Shown: positions 1 through 8,060 of the stretch, in pieces
Numbering within the stretch: position 1 is the stretch's first letter
Layout: the number at the start of each line of letters is the position of its first letter
Assembly (NCBI GenBank): GCA_022825675.1
Contig: JAJDWK010000008.1
Span: forward strand, 1-62,703
Direction: 5' to 3'
Length of the DNA: 62,703 nucleotides
DNA from: Anaerolineae bacterium
Lineage (GTDB): Bacteria > Chloroflexota > Anaerolineae > Aggregatilineales > Phototrophicaceae
The notes under the pieces: generated by a model
Told to the model about the DNA's origin: nothing
Database searches by the model: none
Seen by the model: the letters and a program-made list of their open reading frames with translations, nothing else
Made by a program: the position numbers and the translations under genes

Positions 1-373
1 ATGCGCTCAAAATGGCGCTGATGCAGCGCGACAGCCGCGAGGCGCTGGTGCATCATAGCGACCGCGGAAGCCAGTACAGCGACCGGGCGTATCAAAAGCT
101 GCTGTCGGACAATGGCATTCAGTGCAGCATGAGCGGTCTCGGCAATTGTTATGACAATGCGATGGTCGAGAGTTTTTTCGCCACGCTGAAGACAGAGTGT
201 GCTCACAACCGTTTCGAGAGCATTGCCGAGGCGCGGCGCGCAATCGTCTACTACATAGAGGCTTGGTACAATCGCGAGCGTCGGCATTCGAGCTTGGGCT
301 ATCGTAGTCCCATGAGTTATGAAGGAGCGCAGCATTAGACAAGCCTACTGTCCACCAAAACGGGGGAAGATCA
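1..373 (+). mobile_element. Right end of an IS3-family insertion sequence
   Basis: The left edge of the window cuts an insertion sequence. What remains is the C-terminal part of the transposase and about 35 bases after its stop codon. The last bases, 348-373, look like an IS3-type terminal repeat: on the minus strand they begin TGATCTTCCCCCG, with the TG...CA polarity usual for this family. The outer TGA of that end also serves as the stop codon of the neighbouring permease gene. The left end of the element lies outside the window, so its group cannot be settled. Confidence 0.8.
3..338 (+). CDS. IS3-family transposase (OrfB), C-terminal part, 5' end cut by the window
   Basis: This is the integrase-like catalytic half of an IS3 transposase. 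The frame is open to the window edge, so the start shown is not a true start. Visible family motifs are HHSDRGSQY, which holds the second acidic residue of the DDE triad, and NAMVESFFATLKTE, which holds the catalytic Glu. The tail WYNRERRHSSLGY followed by SP is the standard IS3 C-terminus. The reading frame is intact to its stop, so the element may still be active. The first catalytic Asp lies upstream and cannot be checked. Confidence 0.93.
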   Translation, partial: ALKMALMQRDSREALVHHSDRGSQYSDRAYQKLLSDNGIQCSMSGLGNCYDNAMVESFFATLKTECAHNRFESIAEARRAIVYYIEAWYNRERRHSSLGYRSPMSYEGAQH

Positions 374-1393
374 TTCCATCTCGAAGCGCGTGCCCAGCGC
401 TTTTGGCGGGTCGGAGCGCAGGAAGGCGCGCAAGCGGCGCTGCACCGCCCGCGGCATATATTGCAGCAATCTTTCGGTCAGCCCGCCGCTGACAATCAGC
501 AGCGTTACAATCATCAGCAGCCAGGGCAGGGCATTAAGCAGCACGAAGGGGAAGTTGATCTCTTGCCCGAAGAGGAAAAGCCCGTTGGTTTGGATATTGC
601 TGGATACGGCGCGCAGCGCGGCAAAAAGATAAGCGCCCAGCACCACGCGGAAGGGGTGCCAGCCGCCGAAGATGACGATGGCGAGCGCGATCCAGCCGTC
701 GCCTTGCATCGCCGGCGGGCTGGACCAGCCAGGCTTGACATTCAGCGAATAGGCAGCGCCCGCCAAGCCCACCAGCGCGCCGCCCAGGAAGGTATACCAA
801 TAGCGCAGGCGCTGCACGCGCGCGCCGCGGGCATAAGCCGCTTGCGGGCGCTCGCCGATTGCGCGCAGGGTCAAGCCGCCGCGGCTGCGGAAGAACCAGA
901 ACCAGATGGCGAACATCAAAAAATAGCTGAAATAGACAAGCAGATTCTGGCGGAAGAGTACTGGTCCCAAAATCGGCAGCTCTTCCAACAGCGGGATGGA
1001 CCAGCGCGTTATCTGCGGACCGGGGATGCGCGTGTAGTCCGCGCCCAAAAAGCGCGCCAGGTCGGCTGCCAGCAAGGTCAAGACGAAGCCGACCGCCACT
1101 TGATCCCGCCGCAGCTTGATGCTGGAGAAGGCGACCAGCAGCGCAATCAACGCGCCGACAAGCATCGCGGCGGCGATGCCCACCGCTATCTGCGCCGGGA
1201 CATCAAAAATGCCGGCTTCCTGCGCTGTCCAGGCGGCGGCGAAACCGGTAACCGCCGCCAGCGCCAGGCTGCCATCCAAAGAGAGGTTGACGACCCCCGC
1301 GCGCTCGGTGATGGTCTCGCCCAAGCTGGCGATGACCAGCGGCGTGGCGGTGCCGATGATGCTGCCCAGGGTGTTGAGGAATTCGGGGTTCAT
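371..1393 (-). CDS. ABC transporter permease, Bmp/YufQ-like (nucleoside or simple sugar uptake)
   Basis: An inner-membrane permease of the BPD_transp_2 family, 340 residues, with about eight to nine hydrophobic segments. The N-terminal motif ETITERAGVVNLSLDG is typical of the second permease (YufQ/BmpD-like) of nucleoside or sugar ABC importers. It should pair with the permease at 1464-2576 and the double ATPase at 5870-7366. A 70-base gap with a G-rich hairpin separates it from the first permease. The stop codon lies inside the terminal repeat of the adjoining IS3 element, so the last residues may have been changed by the insertion. The substrate is inferred from the family. Confidence 0.9.
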   Translation of the reverse strand: MNPEFLNTLGSIIGTATPLVIASLGETITERAGVVNLSLDGSLALAAVTGFAAAWTAQEAGIFDVPAQIAVGIAAAMLVGALIALLVAFSSIKLRRDQVAVGFVLTLLAADLARFLGADYTRIPGPQITRWSIPLLEELPILGPVLFRQNLLVYFSYFLMFAIWFWFFRSRGGLTLRAIGERPQAAYARGARVQRLRYWYTFLGGALVGLAGAAYSLNVKPGWSSPPAMQGDGWIALAIVIFGGWHPFRVVLGAYLFAALRAVSSNIQTNGLFLFGQEINFPFVLLNALPWLLMIVTLLIVSGGLTERLLQYMPRAVQRRLRAFLRSDPPKALGTRFEME

Positions 1394-1417
1394 GCCCTAT
1401 CGCGCCCCCACCCCAAA

Positions 1418-1442
1418 CCCCTCCCCAAAAATGAGGGAGGGG
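1418..1442. repeat. Inverted C/G-rich hairpin between the two permease genes
   Basis: CCCCTCCC at 1418-1425 pairs with GGGAGGGG at 1435-1442 around an A-rich loop. It belongs to the same family of CCCTCCC/GGGAGGG hairpins as 5811-5833 and 31361-31383. Lying in the 70-base gap of an operon, it could weaken read-through to the second permease or act as an mRNA stability element. It lacks a clear U-tract. Confidence 0.5.
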
Positions 1443-1463
1443 CTATTCTAGCGCAACGCGCAT

Positions 1464-2576
1464 TCATTTCATCTCCCCTTCTCTCCGCTTGGGGGGTGGG
1501 GTGGAGGCTTGTTGTTCATCCGGCAATGTCCCCGGGAAGAAGACCTCGCGCGCGCCTTGGAACAGGATGACAAAGAGCACCAGCATGCCCTGCAGCACGC
1601 CCGCCAAGGACGCGTCCAGCTTGAGCGAGGGCGCGATTTGCAGGCGGGTGCTGCCCGTCAAAATCGCGGCGAAGGCGAAAGCAATCAGCGGCACCCAAAG
1701 CAGGCGGATGCTCAGCAATAGCACCACCAGCAAGCCGAGGAAGCCGATGCCGCCTGATGCCAGCGGGCGCAGATTATCAAAGGTGAAAAGCACGCGGTAG
1801 GAGCCGGCGATGCCCGCCAGCGCGCCGCAGACCAAAAACGCGCTCATGGATGTGCGCTCGGTGGCGACGCCCAAAAGCAGCGCCGAGCGCATGTTCACGC
1901 CCACCGCCTTGAGGTTCAGCCCCCAGCGGGTCGCGTTCAGCAGGCCGAGCACAGTCAAAAATGCGGCGATGACCAAGGCGATCATGAAGAGATTGACGGG
2001 GAAACTCGCCGAGAATTCTGGCAGCAGCGCCGCTTTGGGGAAGGGCTCTGTGCCTTGTGCCGAGCCGCCGATGCGCGGCTGCCAGGGGCCGGAAATCAGA
2101 TAAATCGAGAGCACATTGACCAGCGCGTTTAAGGCGACGCCGCCGAAGATTTCGTTGACGCCGAGGCGGATTTTCAGCGCGCCGACGACAAATGCCCATG
2201 CCATGCCGCCCAGCGCCGCCAGCACAATCAGCAGCAGGTGCAGCAGTGGTACCAGCGCGCCTTCCAGCGGGATGAACATCGCGCCCCAACTGGCAAAGAG
2301 CGCGCCCATCATCATCTGCCCTTCGACGCCGATATTCCACAAGCCGGCGCGGAAGGTGACGACCAAGCCGATGCTGACGAGGGCAAGCGGTATCCAGAAG
2401 TTGACGACACCGCCCAGCTTGCGGCTGTCTTTGAAAGCGCCTTTCCACAGGGCGTCGACGACATCGAGCGGGTCACGCCCGACAGCGATGACGAGGGCGG
2501 CGGCGACTGCCAGCGAGATGCCGATGGGCAGCAGCAGGAAGAGGAGTTGGGTGGCGATGTGGCGTGGGGAGGTCAT
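1464..2576 (-). CDS. ABC transporter permease, Bmp/YufP-like
   Basis: First permease of a nucleoside/simple-sugar ABC importer, 370 residues, very hydrophobic with about ten membrane segments. The motif GLWNIGVEGQMMMGALFA is the hallmark of the YufP/BmpC-like subunit. Its expected operon partner, the ATPase, is 3.3 kb upstream, beyond a restriction-modification pair and a sulfite-oxidase-like gene. The C-terminal tail (STPPPKRREGEMK) is encoded by C/G-rich repeat sequence at about 1465-1505, which suggests the original stop was lost and the frame now runs into an intergenic repeat. Confidence 0.9.
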   Translation of the reverse strand: MTSPRHIATQLLFLLLPIGISLAVAAALVIAVGRDPLDVVDALWKGAFKDSRKLGGVVNFWIPLALVSIGLVVTFRAGLWNIGVEGQMMMGALFASWGAMFIPLEGALVPLLHLLLIVLAALGGMAWAFVVGALKIRLGVNEIFGGVALNALVNVLSIYLISGPWQPRIGGSAQGTEPFPKAALLPEFSASFPVNLFMIALVIAAFLTVLGLLNATRWGLNLKAVGVNMRSALLLGVATERTSMSAFLVCGALAGIAGSYRVLFTFDNLRPLASGGIGFLGLLVVLLLSIRLLWVPLIAFAFAAILTGSTRLQIAPSLKLDASLAGVLQGMLVLFVILFQGAREVFFPGTLPDEQQASTPPPKRREGEMK

Positions 2577-2602
2577 GCGAAATAGATGTGTCTATTCGAT
2601 AG

Positions 2603-3619
2603 TTAAGCGTCTATTTGTATTTCTTCTCTTGTCTCTTGTTTGCCGCGATAGACTGTTACGCTCATTTTCTTAGGTGGATTCTTCTCTTCAACTTTATAAA
2701 GCGATTCTTCAATGGATTTTAGCTTTCCATCTTTGTATTTGATGGATTTATTGTCAATTTCTGGTCGCGGATCGGGTATATCAAAATACTGCTGTATATC
2801 ATCCCAGTCAACGTCTCGCAATGTTGCCACTTTATCGAGGTACAAGCTCACCCAGGAATTGCCTATCTTGGATTTCGATTGAACTTCGTCTGCATGCCCT
2901 GTTGCAATTTTTACGTATTCAGCGTCTATATCCGTGCCTATGTATTTCCTGCCTAAACGTTTAGCTGCTACAGCTGTTGTTCCTGTTCCCATGAATGGGT
3001 CTAGCACAACATCGCCTTCATCAGTGCTCATCAGGATTATTCGTTCAAGCAATGGAATTGGTAACTGGCAAGGGTGCTTGTCGCGGCGTTTGTTGTGTTT
3101 GATGCGGTATAAATCTGTCCATACATCTGAAATTAGGGGTCCAAACGGATGAAGAAGTTTCTTTTTACCGCCATAGTCTTTACGTAGCGTGTTACATTTT
3201 CGGCATCTGTGATGGGGATAGCGGATATCATAAAATTTCAATTGACTGTTGTCTTTTGCGTAAAATAGTATGCCATAATGCGTCGGTAGCAGCGTTTTCC
3301 CCAGCGGAGTACTCATCGCTTCCCAAGCTATCCAATGGCGGAAGTCCGCTATTTCGTTCAAGACTTGGCAATAGTAACTGAGCCATTTGGGTATATTGTG
3401 AATGAAAATGCTGCCACTTGGCTTGGTTACGCGCACCAATTCGCGCAACCATTGATGACACCAGTCTACATACTGCGCTACGTCTAGGTTGTCCCAATAC
3501 GAACTATATTTCTTTTTCAAATTGAAAGGGGGGTCGGCAAACGTTACGTCGACGCTTTCGTCGGGGATGTCGCGTAAATAGTCCAAGCAGTCGGCATGTT
3601 CGATATTGTTGAGGTTCAT
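2603..3619 (-). CDS. Type II DNA methyltransferase (N6-adenine or N4-cytosine), beta class
   Basis: A 338-residue SAM-dependent amino-methyltransferase. The catalytic motif IV, DPPF, is at residues 29-32. The SAM-binding motif FMGTG is at 209-213, within LDPFMGTGTT. The order catalytic motif then SAM motif defines the beta class. A CRKC pair at 139-142 may bind metal or reflect the target-recognition region. It begins 3 bases after the stop of the endonuclease gene, so the two are co-transcribed. The DNA is visibly AT-richer than its neighbours, which indicates acquisition. The recognition sequence cannot be read from the protein. Confidence 0.92.
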   Translation of the reverse strand: MNLNNIEHADCLDYLRDIPDESVDVTFADPPFNLKKKYSSYWDNLDVAQYVDWCHQWLRELVRVTKPSGSIFIHNIPKWLSYYCQVLNEIADFRHWIAWEAMSTPLGKTLLPTHYGILFYAKDNSQLKFYDIRYPHHRCRKCNTLRKDYGGKKKLLHPFGPLISDVWTDLYRIKHNKRRDKHPCQLPIPLLERIILMSTDEGDVVLDPFMGTGTTAVAAKRLGRKYIGTDIDAEYVKIATGHADEVQSKSKIGNSWVSLYLDKVATLRDVDWDDIQQYFDIPDPRPEIDNKSIKYKDGKLKSIEESLYKVEEKNPPKKMSVTVYRGKQETREEIQIDA

Positions 3620-3622
3620 CTG

Positions 3623-4618
3623 TTAATGCCGTCCACGGTGAAAAAATGTATCGTTTAAAAAGACTCGAAATCGTTCCAATTCTTCGGGATGAAAAGTGAA
3701 GACATCGTCATACGCCGAGACCATGCGTCGCAAATCTCTTTTTCTTACGTACCAACCGATGCCATCAACAAATCCCACAAATTTTGCCGATCGGTATTTC
3801 CGATGAATTAGCGAGTCGACTCCGATTTCTGCCTTTGACTTATCGCCTTGGCCTGAGCTTGTTGTGGACAGAAAAGAACATTCTACAATTACACGTGGGT
3901 CGTCTTGATGCTCAATAATGAAATCCATCGTGCGTTCGGCGCCAGTTGCACCATCGAGCAGTCTAGACAAGTGAACGCCTGTTTCAAACGAAAGATTGAG
4001 TTCTTCAAGAGTATTTCTAATTTTCTTTTCAGGGTTATTGCCGCGCTTGCCAGAGTAAGATCCCTTTTCCTTGTATCGCACCAATGTGTCCACAATTGCA
4101 TCGGTTTTAAAGTTCAGTTTCCTGACAGTCAGTTTTTTAACTTCAAAGGGTGGCAAGTATTGTGAAATAGACGAATTAGTGGCTCCTTCGAAAAACAGGT
4201 TTACCAACCCTCCGCGAAACGCGGCGTTAGTCATAACGAGTTTTTCGATTCTGCTGGTGCCCCATTCAGAAATATGAGTTGAACTTGACTTTTCTTGGAT
4301 GCCCCAGCTATCGCGATTGAGTAGGCTATCCAGTTCATTATTGTTAATAACACGAGCTAATGTGATGACACGATTTAATTGTTCGTTGGAGAACCCATTT
4401 AGTGCGAGGATTGCCCTTAAGCCATTATTCTTTTGAAGAAGTTCGTCAAAAAAAGATTTCCTAACCCCGTCGGCACGCACTTTCTCGAAAAGATTGGCAA
4501 GGAGCGTGTTGAGCATTGTAATCTGGCCGGCGTCATAAGCAGTTTCGAATTCACGGTCGAAATAATAGAAAGTATTCTTGTCCAATACACGTTGGAAAAA
4601 ATCGTCCGCAGATGCCAA
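3623..4618 (-). CDS. Type II restriction endonuclease, DpnII-like
   Basis: A 331-residue protein directly upstream of the methyltransferase. The C-terminal third has the pattern of DpnII/MboI-type enzymes: TMDFIIE (D232), then IVECSF (E246), then GQGDKSK (256-262), and a late FVGFVDGIGWY block. D232 and E246 would be the metal-binding acids of a PD-(D/E)xK-like core. The assigned start is TTG at 4618, because the frame closes eight codons upstream and offers no ATG there; a GGGGG run sits before it. The gene shares the low GC of its partner: 22 of 60 bases at 3601-3660 are G or C, against 39 of 60 at 5401-5460. Specificity is unknown. Confidence 0.75.
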   Translation of the reverse strand: MASADDFFQRVLDKNTFYYFDREFETAYDAGQITMLNTLLANLFEKVRADGVRKSFFDELLQKNNGLRAILALNGFSNEQLNRVITLARVINNNELDSLLNRDSWGIQEKSSSTHISEWGTSRIEKLVMTNAAFRGGLVNLFFEGATNSSISQYLPPFEVKKLTVRKLNFKTDAIVDTLVRYKEKGSYSGKRGNNPEKKIRNTLEELNLSFETGVHLSRLLDGATGAERTMDFIIEHQDDPRVIVECSFLSTTSSGQGDKSKAEIGVDSLIHRKYRSAKFVGFVDGIGWYVRKRDLRRMVSAYDDVFTFHPEELERFRVFLNDTFFHRGRH

Positions 4619-4680
4619 GATTGCGCCCCCATCACCATCTCACAGGACGATAATAGCGGCGCCACGCTCGGCGCCAATGC

Positions 4681-5769
4681 TCACTTCACCGTCACCCCCA
4701 CGCGATGCCAGGCATTGTTCACATAACCCTTGAAATTCCAGACGCTCGCGATTGTCTCCGGCTGGCTGTTCGCCGCGCTGTCCCAGGCGCGCACCACCAG
4801 CTCATGCCTGCCCGGCGGCAGCTCAAACTCCGCCCGCCACAGCTGCCAGGTCCACAGCTGCGGCGCGTTGATGAACTCGGCGCGCTGCCAGCTCGCGCCG
4901 CCATCGGGCGAAACGCTGACCCAGGTGATCTCATGCTCGCCATCGCTCATCGCATAGCCCTCAACCGCAACCTTGCCCGCCGGCAGCAGGCTGCGGTCCT
5001 GCGGGCGCACGATGACAGAATTGACCGGCAGCTTCGTCAGCTGCATGCCATCGGCATAATCCACATTGTACATATCAATATGCGGCGGGAAGAGCTTGTA
5101 GCCCACTTGCTGGAAATGGTTGTCCGAGGGGCTTTCCTGCACTCGGATATCGCTCAGCCATTTGACGCTGCGCGCGCCGATATAACCAGGCACCACCACG
5201 CGCAAGGGGCAGCCATGCGCCAGCGGCAAGTCCTCGCCATTCATCGCGTAAGCCAGCAAAACTTCGCAGCCCAGCGCCTTCTCCAGCGGGATGGAGCTGC
5301 CATAAGCATCGCGCGCGCCATCGCGCAGCAAGGTGTCCAAGCCGAGGAAGGCCACATGGGCGGCATCGGCGCTGCTGATGCCCGCCGCCGCCAGCACCTC
5401 GCCCAGGCGAACGCCCGTCCATTCGGCGGTGCCAATCGCCTCGATATCCCATGCCAGTTGATCGTCAATCGGCTTGTGGCTGACCAATTCTTTGCGGCGG
5501 TTGCCCGCGCATTGCAAGGTGGCGGTCAGCCGCCGCTGTTCAAAATTCTCTTTGATGTCCTCCAGGCTCAGCGAAAGCTCCCGCGTGACCATGCCGCTGA
5601 CGCCCAGCCGGTAGCTGTCCAGCTGCAGGTGCGGGATGGCGGCGTGGTTGCGCACAAAAAAGAGATCGGTCGGCGTTACAAATTCCCGCGCCAACTGGTT
5701 GAGCGGCGGTCCCGCGTTGAGAATGTCATCGTATGTCTTGGTTTCTTCATGCTTTTCGCTGAGTGGCAT
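4681..5769 (-). CDS. Sulfite-oxidase-family molybdopterin enzyme
   Basis: A 362-residue oxidoreductase of the sulfite oxidase family. The molybdenum-ligating Cys is in QCAGNRRKEL (C87). The N-terminal two thirds match the molybdopterin-binding domain, and the last third (from about residue 250) is the Ig-like dimerisation domain, ending WNFKGYVNNAWHRV. No signal peptide or haem domain is present, so it is a cytoplasmic, haem-free form; its electron acceptor and substrate (sulfite or another compound) are unknown. The start has a good AAGGAG. It lies between the ABC ATPase and the restriction pair, and has GC content like the former. Confidence 0.88.
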   Translation of the reverse strand: MPLSEKHEETKTYDDILNAGPPLNQLAREFVTPTDLFFVRNHAAIPHLQLDSYRLGVSGMVTRELSLSLEDIKENFEQRRLTATLQCAGNRRKELVSHKPIDDQLAWDIEAIGTAEWTGVRLGEVLAAAGISSADAAHVAFLGLDTLLRDGARDAYGSSIPLEKALGCEVLLAYAMNGEDLPLAHGCPLRVVVPGYIGARSVKWLSDIRVQESPSDNHFQQVGYKLFPPHIDMYNVDYADGMQLTKLPVNSVIVRPQDRSLLPAGKVAVEGYAMSDGEHEITWVSVSPDGGASWQRAEFINAPQLWTWQLWRAEFELPPGRHELVVRAWDSAANSQPETIASVWNFKGYVNNAWHRVGVTVK

Positions 5770-5808
5770 CGTTACTCCTTGTCAATAAAGTCAATCCGCG
5801 CAAATCAA

Positions 5809-5843
5809 GTCCCTCCCTCTTCATGGGGGAGGGATTTAGGGAG
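5809..5843. repeat. CCCTCCC/GGGAGGG hairpin repeat, identical to the copy at 31359
   Basis: CCCTCCC at 5811-5817 pairs with GGGAGGG at 5827-5833 around the loop TCTTCATGG. The stretch 5809-5843 recurs base for base at 31359-31393. It sits in the 100-base gap between the ABC ATPase and the sulfite-oxidase gene. A terminator or mRNA-processing role is possible but not shown. Confidence 0.7.
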
Positions 5844-5869
5844 GGGGAGGGGCTGAGAGCTGGCAGGCG

Positions 5870-7366
5870 CTAAAAATCACCGCCAATCATGTGCCCCAGC
5901 TCATCAATGGTGGCGCTGCTCACCGCCGGCACTTCATGCGCCCGCCCGGCATAAAAGACAAAGATGCGGTCGCTGTAGGTTACCAGCTCCTCCAAATCCG
6001 AAGAATTGAAGAGTATCGCCGCCCCGCGCTGACAGCGCGCCAGCAGCTGCGTCCAAATCCAGCGGGCGGAATCGACATCCAAGCCCCGCGTCGGCTGCTC
6101 GAGTATCAGCAGCTTGGGCGCGTCCGGCAGCAGGCTGATGAGCAGGCGCTGTTGATTGCCGCCAGAAAGCTGCTCGATGGCGTCGCCCGCCCGCCCTTTG
6201 ACGCGATAGCGCTCTATGCGGCTGATGGTCTGTTTTTCAACCGCTTTCCAATCGATTTGCAGCTTGTCATCGGCGACCAGCGCGCTGTGCTCCGACAGGG
6301 TCAAGCCGGCAATCAAGCCTTCTTCCAGCCGTCCCGCCGCCGCAAAAATACAGCCGCGGCGGAAAAGCTGCCGATAGCTGAGCTTGAGGCTGCTGCGCCC
6401 GTCAAACTCCAGGGAGCCGCTGGCGACCCGCCCCAAACGGGCGCAGGCGCGCATGAACAGCTCCTGCCCGCTGCCGTCCAAGCCCGCCAAGCCGATGACT
6501 TCGCCGGCGCGCGCCGTCAGGCTAATCGGCTGCATGTCCAGCCGTTGATCCTGCGCGACAAGCGCCTCAGCGGCGAGCGCGGGCGCGCCCAGCGCAAAAC
6601 GCGGGCGGCTCTGCGCTGCCAACGCTTCGCCGAACATCAGCGTTACCAATTGCCGCTTCGTTTCCGCGATGACGGCGCTGGTCAAGCCGCGGCCGCTGGC
6701 TGGCATCGCCATCGCGCCCACATTGCGCCCGCCACGCAACACCACCACCTCATCACAGAGGTCGATGACATCTTCCAGCTTGTGTGAGACCAACAGCACC
6801 ACCAAGCCTTCGTCATGCGCCAGCCGCCGCAGCGCGTTGAAGAGGATGTCCTTCTGCTCGGCGGAGATGCCGGTGGTAGGCTCGTCCAATATCAAAGTTT
6901 GTACGCCCAGCGCCAGCAGGCGCACAATCTCCAACTGCTGCCGCTGCGCTATCAGCAGGCTTTCGATCGGCTGATGCGCGTCCAGCGAGAAGCCAAAGCG
7001 CGCGCTCAGCGCTTCCAGCTGGGCTTCGGCTTGGGCGCGTTTGAGCGCGATGCCGCCGCCGCTGCCATAGATGAAATTCTCCAACACGGTGAAAGCGCCA
7101 ACATCAAGCGGGTCTTGCTGCAGCATGCCGATGCCGCAGGCGATGGCGGCGGTGGGACCATCATAAGCGATGACCGCGCCATCTATCAGGATGTTGCCTT
7201 CATCAGCCGGCTGGAAGCCGGACAAAATCTTCATCAGCGTTGACTTGCCGGCACCATTCTCGCCCAAAATGCCGACGATGCGCCCATGGCGGAAGCTGGC
7301 GTTGATGGCGTCATTGGCATGCACGGGACCAAAGCGCTTGTGGATATTCCTCAGCTCAATGTCCAT
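5870..7366 (-). CDS. ABC transporter ATP-binding protein with two ATPase domains (Bmp/YufO-like)
   Basis: Energising subunit of a nucleoside or simple-sugar importer, about 498 residues from the ATG at 7366; upstream TTG extensions are less likely. Domain 1 has Walker A GENGAGKST and Walker B LILDEPTTG, but a worn signature (LLIAQRQQ). Domain 2 has a degenerate Walker A (GLDGSGQE), a full signature LSGGNQQR, and LEQPTRGLD as Walker B. This split of good and poor motifs between the halves is normal for the family. The cognate permeases are at 371-2576. No substrate-binding lipoprotein of the Bmp type is visible in the window. Confidence 0.92.
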   Translation of the reverse strand: MDIELRNIHKRFGPVHANDAINASFRHGRIVGILGENGAGKSTLMKILSGFQPADEGNILIDGAVIAYDGPTAAIACGIGMLQQDPLDVGAFTVLENFIYGSGGGIALKRAQAEAQLEALSARFGFSLDAHQPIESLLIAQRQQLEIVRLLALGVQTLILDEPTTGISAEQKDILFNALRRLAHDEGLVVLLVSHKLEDVIDLCDEVVVLRGGRNVGAMAMPASGRGLTSAVIAETKRQLVTLMFGEALAAQSRPRFALGAPALAAEALVAQDQRLDMQPISLTARAGEVIGLAGLDGSGQELFMRACARLGRVASGSLEFDGRSSLKLSYRQLFRRGCIFAAAGRLEEGLIAGLTLSEHSALVADDKLQIDWKAVEKQTISRIERYRVKGRAGDAIEQLSGGNQQRLLISLLPDAPKLLILEQPTRGLDVDSARWIWTQLLARCQRGAAILFNSSDLEELVTYSDRIFVFYAGRAHEVPAVSSATIDELGHMIGGDF

Positions 7367-7460
7367 CGCGCCCGCAGCCGCACTTTCCTTCGCCAAACAA
7401 TGCGCCAAACCCTACTCAGCGATTGTAGCGCAGTCCCATCAAATGACCAATGCGCCCGCG

Positions 7461-7928
7461 CTAACCCGGCGGGATGACTTCCAGCGCGATGATGTGCGGG
7501 TGGCTGGCGCTGCCATCCGCCGCATAGGCGATGGCGCTGAATTTGTGCCAGCCGAGCCCGCGGGCGAACCAGTTCATCGTCACGCGGTACTCGCTGACTG
7601 CGCCCTCGCTGCGACTGGATTGCAGCAGTGCTTCGTCAACATAGAGCTCCACCCGTTCGATGCCCTGCGCCGTATCCGAGGCGAGGATGTCGATGTCAAA
7701 TATGACGCCTTCCAGCACCTGCTGAGTATGAGCGGGGTAGAGGATGCGCGCTTGCGGCTGCTGCGGCGTCGCCGCGGGCGGGGCTGGCGCGCCGCTCACA
7801 AGCGTGCAGGCGCAGAGCCAGGCGCAGAGCATCAGCCAACAGGCGGTGCGGGCGGCAAAGGCGCGCTGCCGCTGCCCAACTCCCCGCGCGACAAGCGATT
7901 TTGAAGCGTATTTGCCCTTATCGGTCAT
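7461..7928 (-). CDS. Lipoprotein with a single Ig-like domain
   Basis: A 155-residue exported protein. A charged N-terminus is followed by a hydrophobic stretch and a lipobox LCAC ending at Cys41, then a proline/alanine-rich linker. The rest is a beta-sandwich-like domain with GIERVELYVDEALL, a pattern of bacterial Ig-like domains often seen in Chloroflexota envelope proteins. The start at 7928 was chosen for the signal; the frame extends 17 codons further upstream. It is divergent from the beta-helix gene and lies 94 bases upstream of the ABC ATPase on the same strand. A ligand-binding role is not apparent. Confidence 0.7.
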   Translation of the reverse strand: MTDKGKYASKSLVARGVGQRQRAFAARTACWLMLCAWLCACTLVSGAPAPPAATPQQPQARILYPAHTQQVLEGVIFDIDILASDTAQGIERVELYVDEALLQSSRSEGAVSEYRVTMNWFARGLGWHKFSAIAYAADGSASHPHIIALEVIPPG

Positions 7929-8060
7929 CGCAATTCCGAAATCACTTGACTTAAATTCCCAATTCCGAGTTAATTTCACTTGCGCGCAATTGTGTTTTGG
8001 CGAAACTTAAAGCAGAGCTCTTGTATCAATGCATTGAATGCAAGTTGGGGGAAGGTCCTT

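Noticed and set aside
461..1570. Long plus-strand frame over the permease genes
   Set aside because: Hydrophilic shadow of a hydrophobic permease; similar shadows occur at 4705-5856, 27362-28363 and 34449-35741.
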